Program-made: the position numbers and the translations under genes | Notes under the pieces: generated by a model | What the model was told of the DNA's origin: nothing | Database searches by the model: none | The model's input: the letters and a program-made list of their open reading frames with translations, nothing else | Source of the DNA: Glossina fuscipes | Taxonomy: Eukaryota > Arthropoda > Insecta > Diptera > Glossinidae | Length of the DNA stretch: 64,000 bases | Reading direction: 5' to 3' | Assembly (NCBI RefSeq): GCF_014805625.2 | Contig: NW_023998452.1 | Span: forward strand, 1,408,308 to 1,472,307 | Part shown: in pieces, positions 11,822-23,878 of the stretch | Layout of the letters: every line of letters begins with the position of its first letter | How positions within the stretch are numbered: position 1 is the stretch's first letter

Positions 11822-12629
11822 GAGTAGTAGTACTAGTGGTAGTGATAGCAATAGGAGCGATGGGAGTTATGGTGGTGCTATAAGCAATCAAATTATCAAT
11901 ATTTTCATTTCGTGTGGGAAACGTTATCATATCGTATGCTTCTATCGTGCGCCTACTTGTTGAATCAATGATTGTGGTGTCAATCGGTGGTTTTGTTGCT
12001 GCATTCTTTACTTTCATTTCATTTAAATAGGCAGCAACTTTAGCTTCAATGTCGTCATCATATTCGTCCGTTTTACTCAAAGAGCCTGATCGAAAATTGA
12101 AACAGCAAGAGCGATGCCATTGACAACAGCGTTTTAACAAATTGCTATAAAAATGTTTCGATTTTCGTTTATTCATATATCCGCGGCAATAATGCAACCA
12201 ACGCCGCCACTTGCTGTTCGTGTTGCAATTAGATTTCAGTTGCATTGATTGTGATGTGCAACAACTACTAGTACTGTTGCGCATACGATTTAGCGAATTA
12301 TAATCTGTTACATTATTGCCACTGCCCCCGTTACACGTTGCTGCTGGCGCTGTCGATATCGATATTGCTACACTTTTACTTTGTGTTTCGGGCTGATGTG
12401 TGGCGTTCAATGAAATTTTATCTGTTTTCCGTTTCAATTTCATTTCATTTAATTTTTTTAGCGGTTTGTGAATCGACGGTGTTGTACGTTTGTGTTCCTT
12501 ACTTTTTTTTTCATATAGTGGTGGCATTCTTTTATCATTTCCGCCATTATCGGTGAACGCATTATATGTTCTTACATCATTATTTTCTAAACGAGTTTTG
12601 TAATTTAAGAGGCGTTTTAAGTTTTTCAT
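11417..12629 (-). CDS. btsz: probable third alternative first coding exon of bitesize
   Basis: Open from an ATG at 12629, with no in-frame stop back to about 12735, to a donor AAG|GTATAG (GT at 11416-11415). This gives 404 codons plus one base, phase 1, which joins the 11000 acceptor in frame (VLIKE-E-EAKAAAEE). The predicted protein would be 828 residues. The sequence is basic and polar: MKNLKRLLNYKTRLENN at the start, a Cys-rich patch with RCCQWHRSCCFNF, a Thr-rich run encoded by an (ACT)n microsatellite, KTQTNKRTWTWDDSLRS, and NDFVLIKE at the end. I know no domain for it. The open frame runs on past the donor to a stop at 11319, so it could alternatively be a separate 436-residue protein. 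Frame closure and the position just upstream of the common exons favour the btsz reading. Confidence 0.62.
11778..11832. repeat. (AGT)n microsatellite inside alternative exon
   Basis: About 17 AGT-type triplets on the plus strand, read as ACT (Thr) codons on the minus strand inside the 12629-11417 exon, giving the poly-Thr run. Confidence 0.9.
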
Positions 12630-14469
12630 GACCTCAATTTTAGTTATGTTAATCGTGGCGGTTGCCTTTATAGTAGTATTAGTATCGGTAGGAAAGCGTT
12701 TGCATGTATTCGTTGATCCAAAAAATTACCTCGCCGTTTAAATATATAAAAGCACTTCTAACAGTTAGATGATTTTCACATTAGAGAACAATGGGATAGG
12801 GTTTCACTAGATTTGTCGGTTTGTGCAAAATTGAACATTTTTTATGTTCTGTGATTAATTGATTTCACTCTGTTTGTCCATCTGCCAATCTAAACTTACG
12901 CGTTGATACCATTGCTGGCTTACTTAGGATCACACAAGTGGCGACCAAAATGTCAGGATCAGTGCGTAAACCTGCAGTTCATAACTACAGATTAATATTA
13001 CGATTCATGGCAAATATTGGTGATTGGATAGCAAAAAATCTCAGTGAAAAACTGCGCATGACACTTTACTGAGCAAAACACTTTAAAAATACCGAAAAAA
13101 AGATCAATTTGTAGCTCATAGCAGATATGTCTGACTAAAAGGCCAATGTAATAATAGTTCCAATCGATACACTTTATTTTCTCGAACGTACACAAATCCC
13201 GCTTACCTCTTTCCTTTTTCCCTACCAAGAATTCTTGCTGACCATTACAGTGTCACGTGTACTAAGTCACGCATAAGGAATACCAACTTGGCGGTCAATC
13301 ACATAAAAAGGAAATACAAAAACGTTTATGCATTTGTTACAACCAGGGAATTAAAGTCGTTTATCTCGAATTACAATATTGAACCTTTCACTTTGCTTTT
13401 ATTTCATTCGTACAGGTTAGTTTTGAAACTATCCCTAATTCCCGCCTTAAATGTCTGCCAATAATTCGAAGAAAAACTTGAAAGCAGTTTCATTAATAAT
13501 TCACAAAATGTAGCTGACACTAATTTATACTTTTGCGTAAGTTTTTTGTATTGTATATAATAAGTCTTCTCTGGACGTTCTTAATTCTTAAGAACACATT
13601 ATGGAAGGTGTTGTTATAAGTAGAGTTTGTTGTATACCTACAAAAGCATAAAAATTTTCAATTTTAAATTATTTGTGCTTAGGAAAAATACGGTTAAATG
13701 GTGTCACAAAGAAATCTACTAAAGCTTCTTATTGCACTTTCGAAAGAATGTCGTGTGTGAAACTTACGGCTTGATATTTTTTCATATAATATAGATGGCC
13801 GGACTAAGAAAGCTTTGCAAATCAGTCAGTTTTTACTTACAACAACGTCAGTTACAATCAAATGTTGGCAAAATAAAAAAAGCGAATAAATAGTATCGTA
13901 CTTTTTTATGATACGCTGAGAACCGTTCGTAAAAGAGAGAGAGTTAAAAGCAACTGGCAACTGGTAGCTGGTAGCTTTAAACGTATAATGCTAGATTTTA
14001 CATCATTTGTCGCGTTCGGTCTTAAAAAGCAATGAAAAACAATAAAAATGAAAAGTAAAAATCATTGCTCTTTTAGAACGGCAACGTTTCTTGCACAAAG
14101 CGTTTGCTCTTCCACTAAGTCTGACCTTTGCGTCAAGAAAACGAACAAATCGCATTTCTATCAAGGAAGGCATAGACTTGCTGCTCCGAAAGCTACAGTA
14201 GATTAGAATTCTCACGCACTCTGTGAATTTCTAGACCGTGCTGGATGGCGTTGACAAATGTGTCCATATTTTGAAAGCCAATAGAAAGTGTTACGGGGAA
14301 GAATTTTGCACACTTTTTAATATGTTAAGTAAAGATATGCCTAAATATTTCCGTTTGGTAGAGGTGAAGAAACTTTCTATACTCATCTTTATGCCCACGA
14401 CTGAACGATAGGGGTATACTCCACTTGTTTTTTTTTTCATAGTATATGTAACACCCAAACGGGTGAATA

Positions 14470-14806
14470 CTATAAAGTATATACAATCTTGACCAGCATG
14501 AATTTCTGAATTGATTAAGCCATGTCTGTCCCCCGGTGTGTCTGTCTGGTGTTTGTTGTTAGCACCCTACTGGTCGCAACAAAGTAGATTTCGACTTTAA
14601 AATTGGTAGAAACAACACGCAGGTTGGTATCGAAAATCGGGACAGATTGATGGGAACAGAAGCCCGCAGTGGGGCGAACTGGTCGTTTAATTTTTTCTTA
14701 ATAATACCAGCGATATGGGTATCAACTACAAGAATTTGGAGAGCAGAATGGGAAAAGCATAGTGATGGGTAAGCGAGATTCGGCTCACGCCGAATATAAC
14801 TTTCTT
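14470..14806 (+). repeat. dispersed repeat family, copy A
   Basis: Starts with CTATAAAGTATATACAATCT and GAATTTCTGAATTGATTAAG, followed by a CTGTCTG-rich stretch. It ends with ACCAGCGATATGGGTATCAA, a GAGAGCAGAATGGG segment and GCCGAATATAACTTTCTT. Both halves match copy B closely; copy A lacks about 200 bases in the middle. Confidence 0.8.
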
Positions 14807-16794
14807 CCTTGATTCTTTAAATTTGAATTTGAAAAAAGCATTGCTACAAATATCTCGACTTTCGATGGGTAGCTGAAAACAAATGTTTTCTGATAATATA
14901 AAAGTTTGAACAAAGGCTGCTGATATTTCAACTTACTACGGGTCGGTTAAAGGAAAGCTATCTTCAATACAAAAAAATTTGACAGAGAAGCTTTAGAACC
15001 ATTGGGTATTTATTTACCTGATGCTTATGGGCAGCATTTAAGCTGTTCAAAATTTCCATCAAATTATAATAATTACTATTGTTGCAATTTATTTAGGCCA
15101 AAAAACTAAATTCTAGGAGTAAAAATTGGTGATCACTAGCAACCAAGGCTATCGACTCTTATTTTTTTGAAAGGGAAGACTGGATGTTCAGTTTAGTGAC
15201 CTTGATGAATTTGTGCATTGTATTGATAATGCGTTCTCCGGGTATTTTCAGATTCAATCCATAGTCAGATGCTTCAAAAACGAGTGCTCGAATATTGAAA
15301 AGGTTGCGGCGTTTGCAAATTGTACGTTTAATCGGAAGATGTCTGTCCACAATCGAAAATTGGTGGAGTAGATTTCTTAAAGATCCATTCGTGTGTTGCA
15401 ATAATGCGACCGAGACAGATTCTTGCAAATGTTTTCATCTTAATTATAATCATATCCTCAATTAAATCATTTGTAGAAAATTTACGTATGTAAGTTTTAG
15501 AAAAAGCATTTAAACTGTACTATAGTTCTTCTAATCGATAGTTGTTGTTGTGTTGATTATTAACAAATTATTTCCTCTTTCCAGTTAGGAGGTCTCAAGG
15601 ACGGAGTTATTGGAGAGAGGCATCGAAGATATGAGTCCATGTAAATTTTAGTACTGAATATCTCGTCTTTTAATCTTAGCGAATGCAATTGTTTGATAAA
15701 TTAGCCCTGGGTGTGAATCAAGTGACAAAGCATGGCATGTTGAGAAAGTTTAATTTGCAGTTTTCTCACTTTATTACTGTTTTAAAATATTTTTCTTCTT
15801 CTTTTTTTTACGCATAAAAACACCCGTAACATGTTTTAAAAAGTAGTTACTGTTTAAAATTGAAAACATTTTTCGTTTAATATATGTTTACGTGTTGTCT
15901 GTTAGCTTAAAGATGCTTCCTTCGTATTTCATTTATTCGAAAAAGTTTAGTTATTGTTATGGAGATTGTTTTTTTGTTTTTTTCCTTACTTTTTAACGCG
16001 TTCTTGCTAATCCGACATTGAGTGAAGAAAACTTGTATTTAAGTAAATTTCGTGAAACTTACAAATTGTCAGTAAGCATTAACGGAACTTGTGAAGAGTA
16101 AATAAATGAAAATGAAAATATTTGGTTTTGTGCGAATCTTAAGCATGTACCATTTTAAATGAAAATATATGAAGGCAATCGTTCAACTTTCTGCGAATCT
16201 CCAATCAACTATGAGTGAACGAATGGATCGTAGTTTACACAAATATTTGTTTAAAATGTTAATTTTAAAGCTTGCCATAGATTCTAAGAATGCCATTAAG
16301 GGGTACTGGCGCAAAAGAATAAAGAAAGAAGGAATATGTAAAGAAATAAGAAGGTGCGCGAAGAGAAACAAAAGCAAAAAATGAAAAAGTAGTGTACACC
16401 TGGCGAAGAGCTTCTTTTTAACTTACATCTTACAACTGCAGGTTTTTATTGCAAAAGATATTTCAATGCTTTTCATTTCCTTTGCCAACATATGGCAAGC
16501 GTATACAATCGCTTCCACTATTTCCAAACATGATCTTTATAAAATCGATCCAGAGGCCAGTTCATGTTTCTCGTCAACGAGTAAACTCGTAATCCGAATA
16601 TTTGTTTTTTTTTTTTTTTTTTCTTACTATAGCCAATCGCTCAGGGGTTATGTCTTCTGTTTTTGTAACGCGGTGATTGTCAGAGAGAAGAAAGAAAAGA
16701 GAAAGAAATGGGATGGCGGTGGACCCTGCTCAGTGAGTGTGTGCCCAATCAATCTGTATTATGCCGTTGTTGACTTAGTGTTCACGCTATGCCC

Positions 16795-16881
16795 AAAGAA
16801 AACTCTACCACATTTGAAATTTGAATCCGCGAACACTGACTTTGTAGACGCGGTTCTTACCCCTTCGGCTACTCAGGTGGA
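16795..16881 (-). mobile_element. diverged tRNA-derived SINE head
   Basis: On the minus strand this has CCACCTGAGTAGCCGAAGGG, aligning with the tRNA-like head of the SINE at 62931-63119, and a decayed B box (GGATTCAAATTTC), followed by GGTAGAGTTTTCTTT comparable to GGAAGAGTTTTTTA. The tail differs and no target-site duplication was found. It sits inside a plus-strand open frame of 205 codons that is therefore not a gene. Confidence 0.55.
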
Positions 16882-18522
16882 ACCTACCTGTTACTCGACA
16901 GCAACTTTACGATCGAAAGATAGTAAGCAAAATGAATATTTTATCGACAGTTATAAGCTCTCTAGTCGTTGCAGTGGATCCATATTCCAAAGCTATCGAG
17001 TTTACTCGACATTGGGAAGCATAACCTGGCGCTACTTTTTTTTTTTTGTGAGTTTTTCCGAATTTCCAACATTTAGGACTTAGGTGAGACGAATATTTTT
17101 TCTTTATTCATACTTGAGAGAATTTTCTTTGCATGCTTTCTTAACGTAATATGTGGAATGACACAATAAGTATACTTGCAGTATGGGCTTGACAATGGCT
17201 ATTATAATAAATAAAAAAAACCTTAAGCAAGACATCCGCAGAATTTCAACAACAAAATTTGTTTAATACGCATTTCAAAAGCACCTCATGTTTGCAAACA
17301 TTCGGTTTCTTAATTAAAAAATTCAACATACTGACATAGAAAAGCAAATACAAATACAAATATATATATGTATATAGGCGTGTGCGTACTTAGATGTGTT
17401 TAACATACTCGTAAAACACGCGTGCTTACAGCCAAACAACACTTGCTGAGCATATAGGAAGAAAAAAGAAAGCAAAAATATGAAATCCATGAAAGAGCAG
17501 ATTTTACGCCTGTAAAAATGCGTGACAAATATATCTATATATATATGTGTGTGAGTGTGCGTACACACGTATGAGCATCCATTTTTCCTTTTTTTCTCTT
17601 TACACCTATCAACGGAGGGTATACATATGGCATTGTACTCCATTTGTTACAAGAAGTAAGATATGCATCAGAGTGCCTCACCCGATAAACTTGCATGTGT
17701 CTGAGATACCATATTTCAGATACGATAACTCAAGCCCCTGCTCTCATTCAATGACCAGTATATAGGTGAAGCGTAAATAGTGATAAACGATTTCATCATA
17801 TGCGAAAACCCATTAATCGGCAAAGCAAAAAAAAATTATTTCAAACAGAAATTTCAAATCGCACGTAATTACGCGTAATGCATGATCTAGGGCCGCTATG
17901 TTTAATTGTTATACATTTTTGCTGGCGGTGGGTGTTTACGATTCGTTTCAATGCGTTATTCCTTCGTATTTCAACTTTAAAGAGAAGACAAACACAGACC
18001 CGCTTAATATTTAAGACAAATGGCTGAAGTAACTAACTAAAATTTTATGTAGACATTTGTTCCGTATCGCTGGCTGCCTGTCTCTTGTTACGTGTACATA
18101 TTTTTATACACCTGCACAGCACATGGACAGGAAGTCATATAAACATCAGATTACTATATGGCAGTAAAATCATGGCATTCGTGTGTTTGAACTTTGGTAA
18201 AATCTTCGAATAAATGCAAACATATACCGTGCGTTGCCTATAGTGCAGTATCGTAAAACATAAAACATAAAAATGTTGCTTTATATTAAGCAAATTGGTC
18301 TCCATATCCTCCTTCTACATATCTCTTATCGTTCTTAGTAAAGCTTTATAAATAAGATCTCTTTGCTAACATCCTTGCCACTGATTGATTGCACAAATAG
18401 CAAAATTAGTATGAAAAAAAGCATCTTACTTGAATGTTATAAAATAAAATTGTTTTTAAACCCACCACTGAACCAAAGGGCTATAGTCATTTTGCATTTA
18501 TTGCACGCAACACTCAGAGACC

Positions 18523-19079
18523 CTATAAAGTACACACATTCTTGGTCAGCGTAAAATTCTGAATTGATTAAGCCTTGTCTGTTCGTTTGTTGTTGGCATT
18601 CTCCTTATCGACTTCAAGTTTGATAGAGACATTGGAAGTTTTTCCACGCTGGTTCGCATTAAAAATGGGCCAAAATGGTCAGAGCAGTAACCCGCAATGG
18701 AGCGTAAACTGAACGAAACTCTCTTTTTTTAGCAAAAATTTTTGGTCTCGAAAATTATTAAAGATAGGCGGATGAAATTGTCCGCATTTTGCTTTATCAA
18801 ACACTCTATTTTTTAAAAAAGGCTCTACTGGAAAAAATCGGCCACACCCATACAAAGCTACAAATGCTAAAATTTGATTTTTTCACTTTTTTGAGGTATT
18901 ATGTCTAAAGCTGGGTTAATTCTACACTGAATATGGTAGACACGGCGACCTGGCGGTTTAATTTTTTCTTCATAATACCAGCGGTATGGGGATCAAATAA
19001 AAGAATTTTGAGAGCAGAATGGGATAAGCAAAGTAATGGGTACGCGAGATACGGCCCCCGCCGACTATAACTTTCTTAC
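18523..19079 (+). repeat. dispersed repeat family, copy B
   Basis: Begins CTATAAAGTACACACATTCT and has GAATTGATTAAGCCTTGTCT. Its tail has ACCAGCGGTATGGGGATCAA, GAGAGCAGAATGGGATAAGC and CGCCGACTATAACTTTCTTA. It is the longest copy seen with both ends. No coding frame; probably a non-autonomous transposon. Confidence 0.8.
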
Positions 19080-21569
19080 CGGTTTAGATATAGTTTTATA
19101 AGCACAGTACTCAAGAATCGATAGTGAGTAGCGAAGTGAAGAACTTTAACAAAGTTGATTACTTGCTTTATCATTAAAGTGCAAATTTTAGGTAAGTAAT
19201 TTAGAAAGAATAACGGCTGTTGCGAAAGCAATCGAGCACTTTTTCTGTCACTAATTGACTCTCTAAGAATATCGTTTGCGATAATGATAGAGATAAAGAA
19301 AATTTGAAAATAATAATTGTACAACTGTAGCGACATATACGCAATAACGACTGAATAAAGAACGAATTTTCCGATCGATAATTAGCGATATTTCGTAAAT
19401 TTTCGATTAGATAATATCGAATTTTTCGATTATTAAATCTATGGGCTTCAGAACAAATTGCAAGGTCTCCAAATTCGAAAAAAACCAATCAGCTTCCTTC
19501 CACATGTCACAGTGGCGGGCAGACAGACATACATGGATTCGAAGGACTGAGCTGCACTAACCTCTCGTCCAGCCTAAAATAAGATCGACGGCAGATGAAA
19601 GAGTTTTATTTACAACTTCTTTCAAAAATCATTAAATGTCGATGAGTCACCTGAATGGTCCACTCGTCCACTTTCTTACGCTACTCTTTTGCATAACGAT
19701 GGAAAATATTGTTGCCAAGTTTTAGTTCAACATTTCTTATAGGCTCGCGTAAATAAGAAAATTTTCGCAATTGTGTGCGTACTTTAGTCAGAGATCACGC
19801 CTTCTTCTTCTCGCCCGAGTATTTTACATCATTTAGATAAATATTTACTTCAACTCTTAGGTGAGCCGATCAAGTTCGTTCCCGAATTTAGTCTTTGGCC
19901 GTAAACTAAGACAATGCAACGTTCGCCAAATTTCAATAATTTTTGCTTGTTGTTGTGACCGATGCGTTCCAAAGGGCGATGACAGGCGGACCGACGGTTG
20001 GTTAGGATCAAATGGGTAGAAAATTTTAATTCGATTAAATACATGTACAGTTAATGAAGTGTAAGTTGAATGTGTCTTTCAATTGCAAACCGTGCTCATC
20101 CGTTTATCGCATATGGAAATTAGTACGAAGTCTTTTCGAAAGCGAACCATTATTTGTATTAAATGAAGAACATTCATACGAACAGACTTTGCTGAACTCA
20201 TTTAGAGTGATGATCTTCAAAAAGTACTCTTAGAATGCAAAAAAGATCTACTTTCTCTACTTTGCCTTCTCGTTAACACGGCAAATGTTGTAGTGAAAAA
20301 GTGTACTTAGAAAGAATTCACGTAAGTATCGTACAATATAAAATGGGATGGTCTAAATACTGTTGTGTTAACAAAATGTTTTTTTCTTCTCGTTTAACAT
20401 CTGGCGCGTGCTTACACATTTTCTATGCGATGTTACTGTTACTTGGAGTAAAGTTAAAATTCATATATTTCTGTAAAGTTATGCATTTGCGTTTAATATT
20501 TATCGCATACAACAAGTCAATCATTAAATCTCGCTCTCACTTATTACATATCTGCATGAAACGGGCATTGAATGTTAATGCCCTTCAGCAGTCGTGGTTA
20601 ACTAAATCGGTAAAAAAAGAATTTCTTTTTAATGTTTGTTGGGTAAATCACTGGGTGATTAGCAGTTATAACTAAACACACTGTGTAAATAACTTTCGTC
20701 GAGCTTTTTAGTTTTAGTTAAATCGATTTAAAGCAATCGATAAGCAATCACTCTCAGTTAGAAAGCATATAGAAAGTCCTGGCAAATTTTAATTACCATT
20801 GTACATTTTTTATAAAACACAATTTTTTAAGTTGATTTCACATTAACCTTATTGCCCCAGTGGGATTTTTTCAATTAATCAATAAAATTAGAAATCTTGT
20901 TCTAGATCTCTGTCTTATCGTCGTTTTTTCATTTCAATGATAAAAAATTTCAGAGAATTAGTGCTATTCACATTTTTTTGAAGCGAATAGCATTTTGAAT
21001 TTTGGTTTGTGTATACATTTGTGCACTCTCTTAGTAAGACATCTCCCCTTTGTGCACAATCAATAACGAGAAATAAAAACAAATTACGAAAAAGGAAAAG
21101 AAAACCTCAACTTTAATAACCGCAATTATTTCTGTGAACTTGCAAGCGACGGTCACATACCATTGGCATATGTAATGCTGATCATGGTTTCAATTCACTG
21201 TTGTTGTTGTTTTTGTTGTTGTTCAATTTTTAATATAAAAAACTTTCATTTTTTACATTTTCGCAGATATTTAGAAGTGTACATGTGTGCAGTAGTCCGA
21301 AAATGTCTACTCAAAATACGAAAAGTTAAGGTCACTCTTAATAACAATTGCACTTGTGGGGTGAGAGGTTCATAAAATACATCTCTTAAAAGATAAAAAC
21401 TTATATTAATGTTAAATAACAAAAAAGGGTGCATGAAGTTTATTTCACAGGTGGTTGAATATACTATTCGTGGATGAAATTAAAAACCTAATATTTTGCT
21501 GGACCACCTTTAGCATTTAGCATTACTTATATACGCCTCGGCATTTAAACAAACCCGCTTTTTTTCTAC

Positions 21570-22140
21570 ATCTACATCGGTTTTGTTCGATTCCCCAAGT
21601 AAAGCTTCCTTAAGATCTTCCATTTTAGGAATTCTATTTGCTCGAAACATTTGTTTTCAATTGCATTCAAATCCGGTGATTGGGGAAGAGAACTTAATTC
21701 TTTAGGGATGTTATAAAGCAGCGATTCCTTTGCAATGAGAGATGTACAGTTGGGTCCGTTATCGGCTTTCAAAAGATTGGGGTAAACGTGAGGATACAGA
21801 CCAGATTTCCTGCCCCACCTGCAGGCCATGAAAGACCCTTCACTGGGCTACACAGTTAATAACTACGCTATTATCCACATATATAATAAATTTTGTAGAC
21901 TCGTCCGTCACTAAATATTGCTTTTTTTCGAATATTTTTCTTTTTCATTTTTGTGGAGTTTTGTAAGCTCGAGCCGTTTCATCATATTAGTTTCGCTTAC
22001 AAATGGTTTTCTATTGGAATGGGGTTCCGAAAATTTTGATCATTTTCGGGATTTCTTTATTCTGGGCCTTTTTCAATATCAATGCCACTACTTTCGCGTT
22101 CATTTCCTGCAATTGTGGTAATGTTTAATGGTCCGCCTGG
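21570..22140 (-). pseudogene. decayed Tc1-like transposase
   Basis: Fragments in successive frames on the minus strand resemble Tc1-family transposase in order. First a helix-turn-helix-like part (about 22100-21950), then a DES motif typical of the first catalytic Asp (about 21900), then ADNGPN and SLPQSPDLNAIEN (21780-21640), the signature before the last catalytic acid. Stops and frameshifts break it. Terminal inverted repeats were not identified. Confidence 0.7.
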
Positions 22141-23120
22141 ATAGGTGTCAATTTTCTGTAAAATTTATGTTATTGCATTTTTTTGTAATGCTTTCAACAC
22201 TAGTAGCACTAGTATTTTTGCTATTCCCCCATACAATTTTTCTTCCATTCTTCACTTTGCAATCACTCTTCCAATCTCCTGAGTAATTTCTGGGCATATT
22301 TTGTGACATTTCAAGGAAAAGAAGTAAAGAAACTCACTTCAATTGATAAATTATTATTTCAAGGTACGCAGCGAAGAGGTATGAAAACTAAGCACCGTGT
22401 ATGCACACTTTTTTGGCCTATTTCCTTAAATTGAAGTGTACTTTTATATACAACTTTATGTTAAGTCAAAAAGAATCTTGAATTATTATTTAATATGAGT
22501 TTTTGTTTTTTAAGACATATATATATGTATATATTTTACCCTCAACCCATGAGAGAACTCTTCATTTTACGTCTTGTGTCTTTAGACTTTGTTGGGATAC
22601 TGTTTGTTTACATGTATATGTAAATATAAAAGCACTGTATATGTAAATATAAACGCATAATAAATGCGTTACATTTTATTCGTGCACTATTTTGTAAGGA
22701 AAGTCGAATGCATAGAGAATTTTAATTTAAAAAGTTCATAATGAGATAACAACAAGATAAGGAAGTAATTACGTAAAGGGAGAAAGTACATATTGTCAGC
22801 AAAAGTTACGACAAGAATATTATCTAACCGAACACCTTTTGAACTGAAATGCCCCGGAGTATACGGGGGTTGTTTAAAAAGTTCCTTCAATTCTTTTCAC
22901 TTTCAAAGATTTTAAAATTTCTGATTGTGTTGCAATGGATTATCTATCATACATGAAAACTTTGTTCATCCCTTTTTCCATTTTTAAACGGAAATTGTTG
23001 ATCATATCAATACATTTACTTGCTTCGTTTAGGTGAAAATTATGCGCTCACTTTGACTATGAAATTAAATGTACCCGAATAAATAGCGCACTAACAGGAG
23101 TAAAGATAAGTGAAACAAGT

Positions 23121-23165
23121 AAGAAAATTATAGTCGGTCGTGAACCGAATCTTTTATACCTATCA
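23121..23165 (-). repeat. inverted end of the dispersed repeat family
   Basis: Plus strand reads GTAAGAAAATTATAGTCGGTCG and continues to CTTTTATACC. Its reverse complement matches the family terminus CCGACTATAAnTTTCTTAC. Sequence beyond, toward 23520, holds a possible matching body (GGGCAGATGGACATGCTTAG), but its limits are unclear. Confidence 0.5.
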
Positions 23166-23668
23166 CGGTCATCTTGAAAAAAAAGGAGAATAACTAAATT
23201 TTTGATGCTCACTAATTCTGGCTGATTTTTCTATTTTCGGAAAAGTGAAATTTATATGGTGTATGTGTCATACTTTATGAGTAATAAGCGAAAAACACGG
23301 TGAACAGAAGTATTCTTTCTCAGTTTTCTTTACATAGACCTGTGGGCGTTACAGACGTATTCTTTGAAAAGTTTGGATCATTTTCAAATTCTTTGCAATT
23401 CTTCACTTTTGCGAACGGGAGAATGTGCAGCACAGATACTACGCAATTGCTCAGTCGGGCAGATGGACATGCTTAGGTACATTACGCACTTCAAACTAAC
23501 AAGTTTATCTACTTTATGGGGTTTTTGAAGCTTGCTTCTGTGCGTTATAAAGTTTTTGACACTATAAAATAATGAGGCGAAGCCGACTTCTTTTAATTAT
23601 TTACAATATCGCCCATGGAGTATACCTTGAAATTTTCGTAAACTTATTCGGTGTAGTTGATGAGTAAA

Positions 23669-23678
23669 NNNNNNNNNN
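23669..23678. other. assembly gap (10 N)
   Basis: Ten undetermined bases, probably a placeholder gap whose real length is unknown. A partial local duplication lies just to its right. Confidence 0.99.
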
Positions 23679-23680
23679 TT

Positions 23681-23878
23681 GCAACTCTGTTAACCTAATC
23701 TCTTCTCTATATATCAAAGGGCATTTAAAATAAAATTGATTCACCGGTAAACGTCTACCATAGTCATGTGTTAACAAGCTTCTTATAAACTCCTTACAAT
23801 CTACCACTGTCGAGGTAAGATTAGTAACTCTCTTAACCTTATCTCTTAAAGGGCGTTGATTCATGAGCAAATCTCTAC
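23681..23878. repeat. partial tandem duplication beside the gap
   Basis: AACTCTGTTAACCTAATCTC at the left recurs as AACTCTCTTAACCTTATCTC from about 23826, each followed by AAAGGGC and TTGATTCA. The second copy is shorter. The gap may reflect a longer array here. Confidence 0.6.

Noticed and set aside
16466..17083. 205-codon plus-strand open frame
   Set aside because: It runs through a poly-T tract and the diverged SINE head and has no domain-like sequence.
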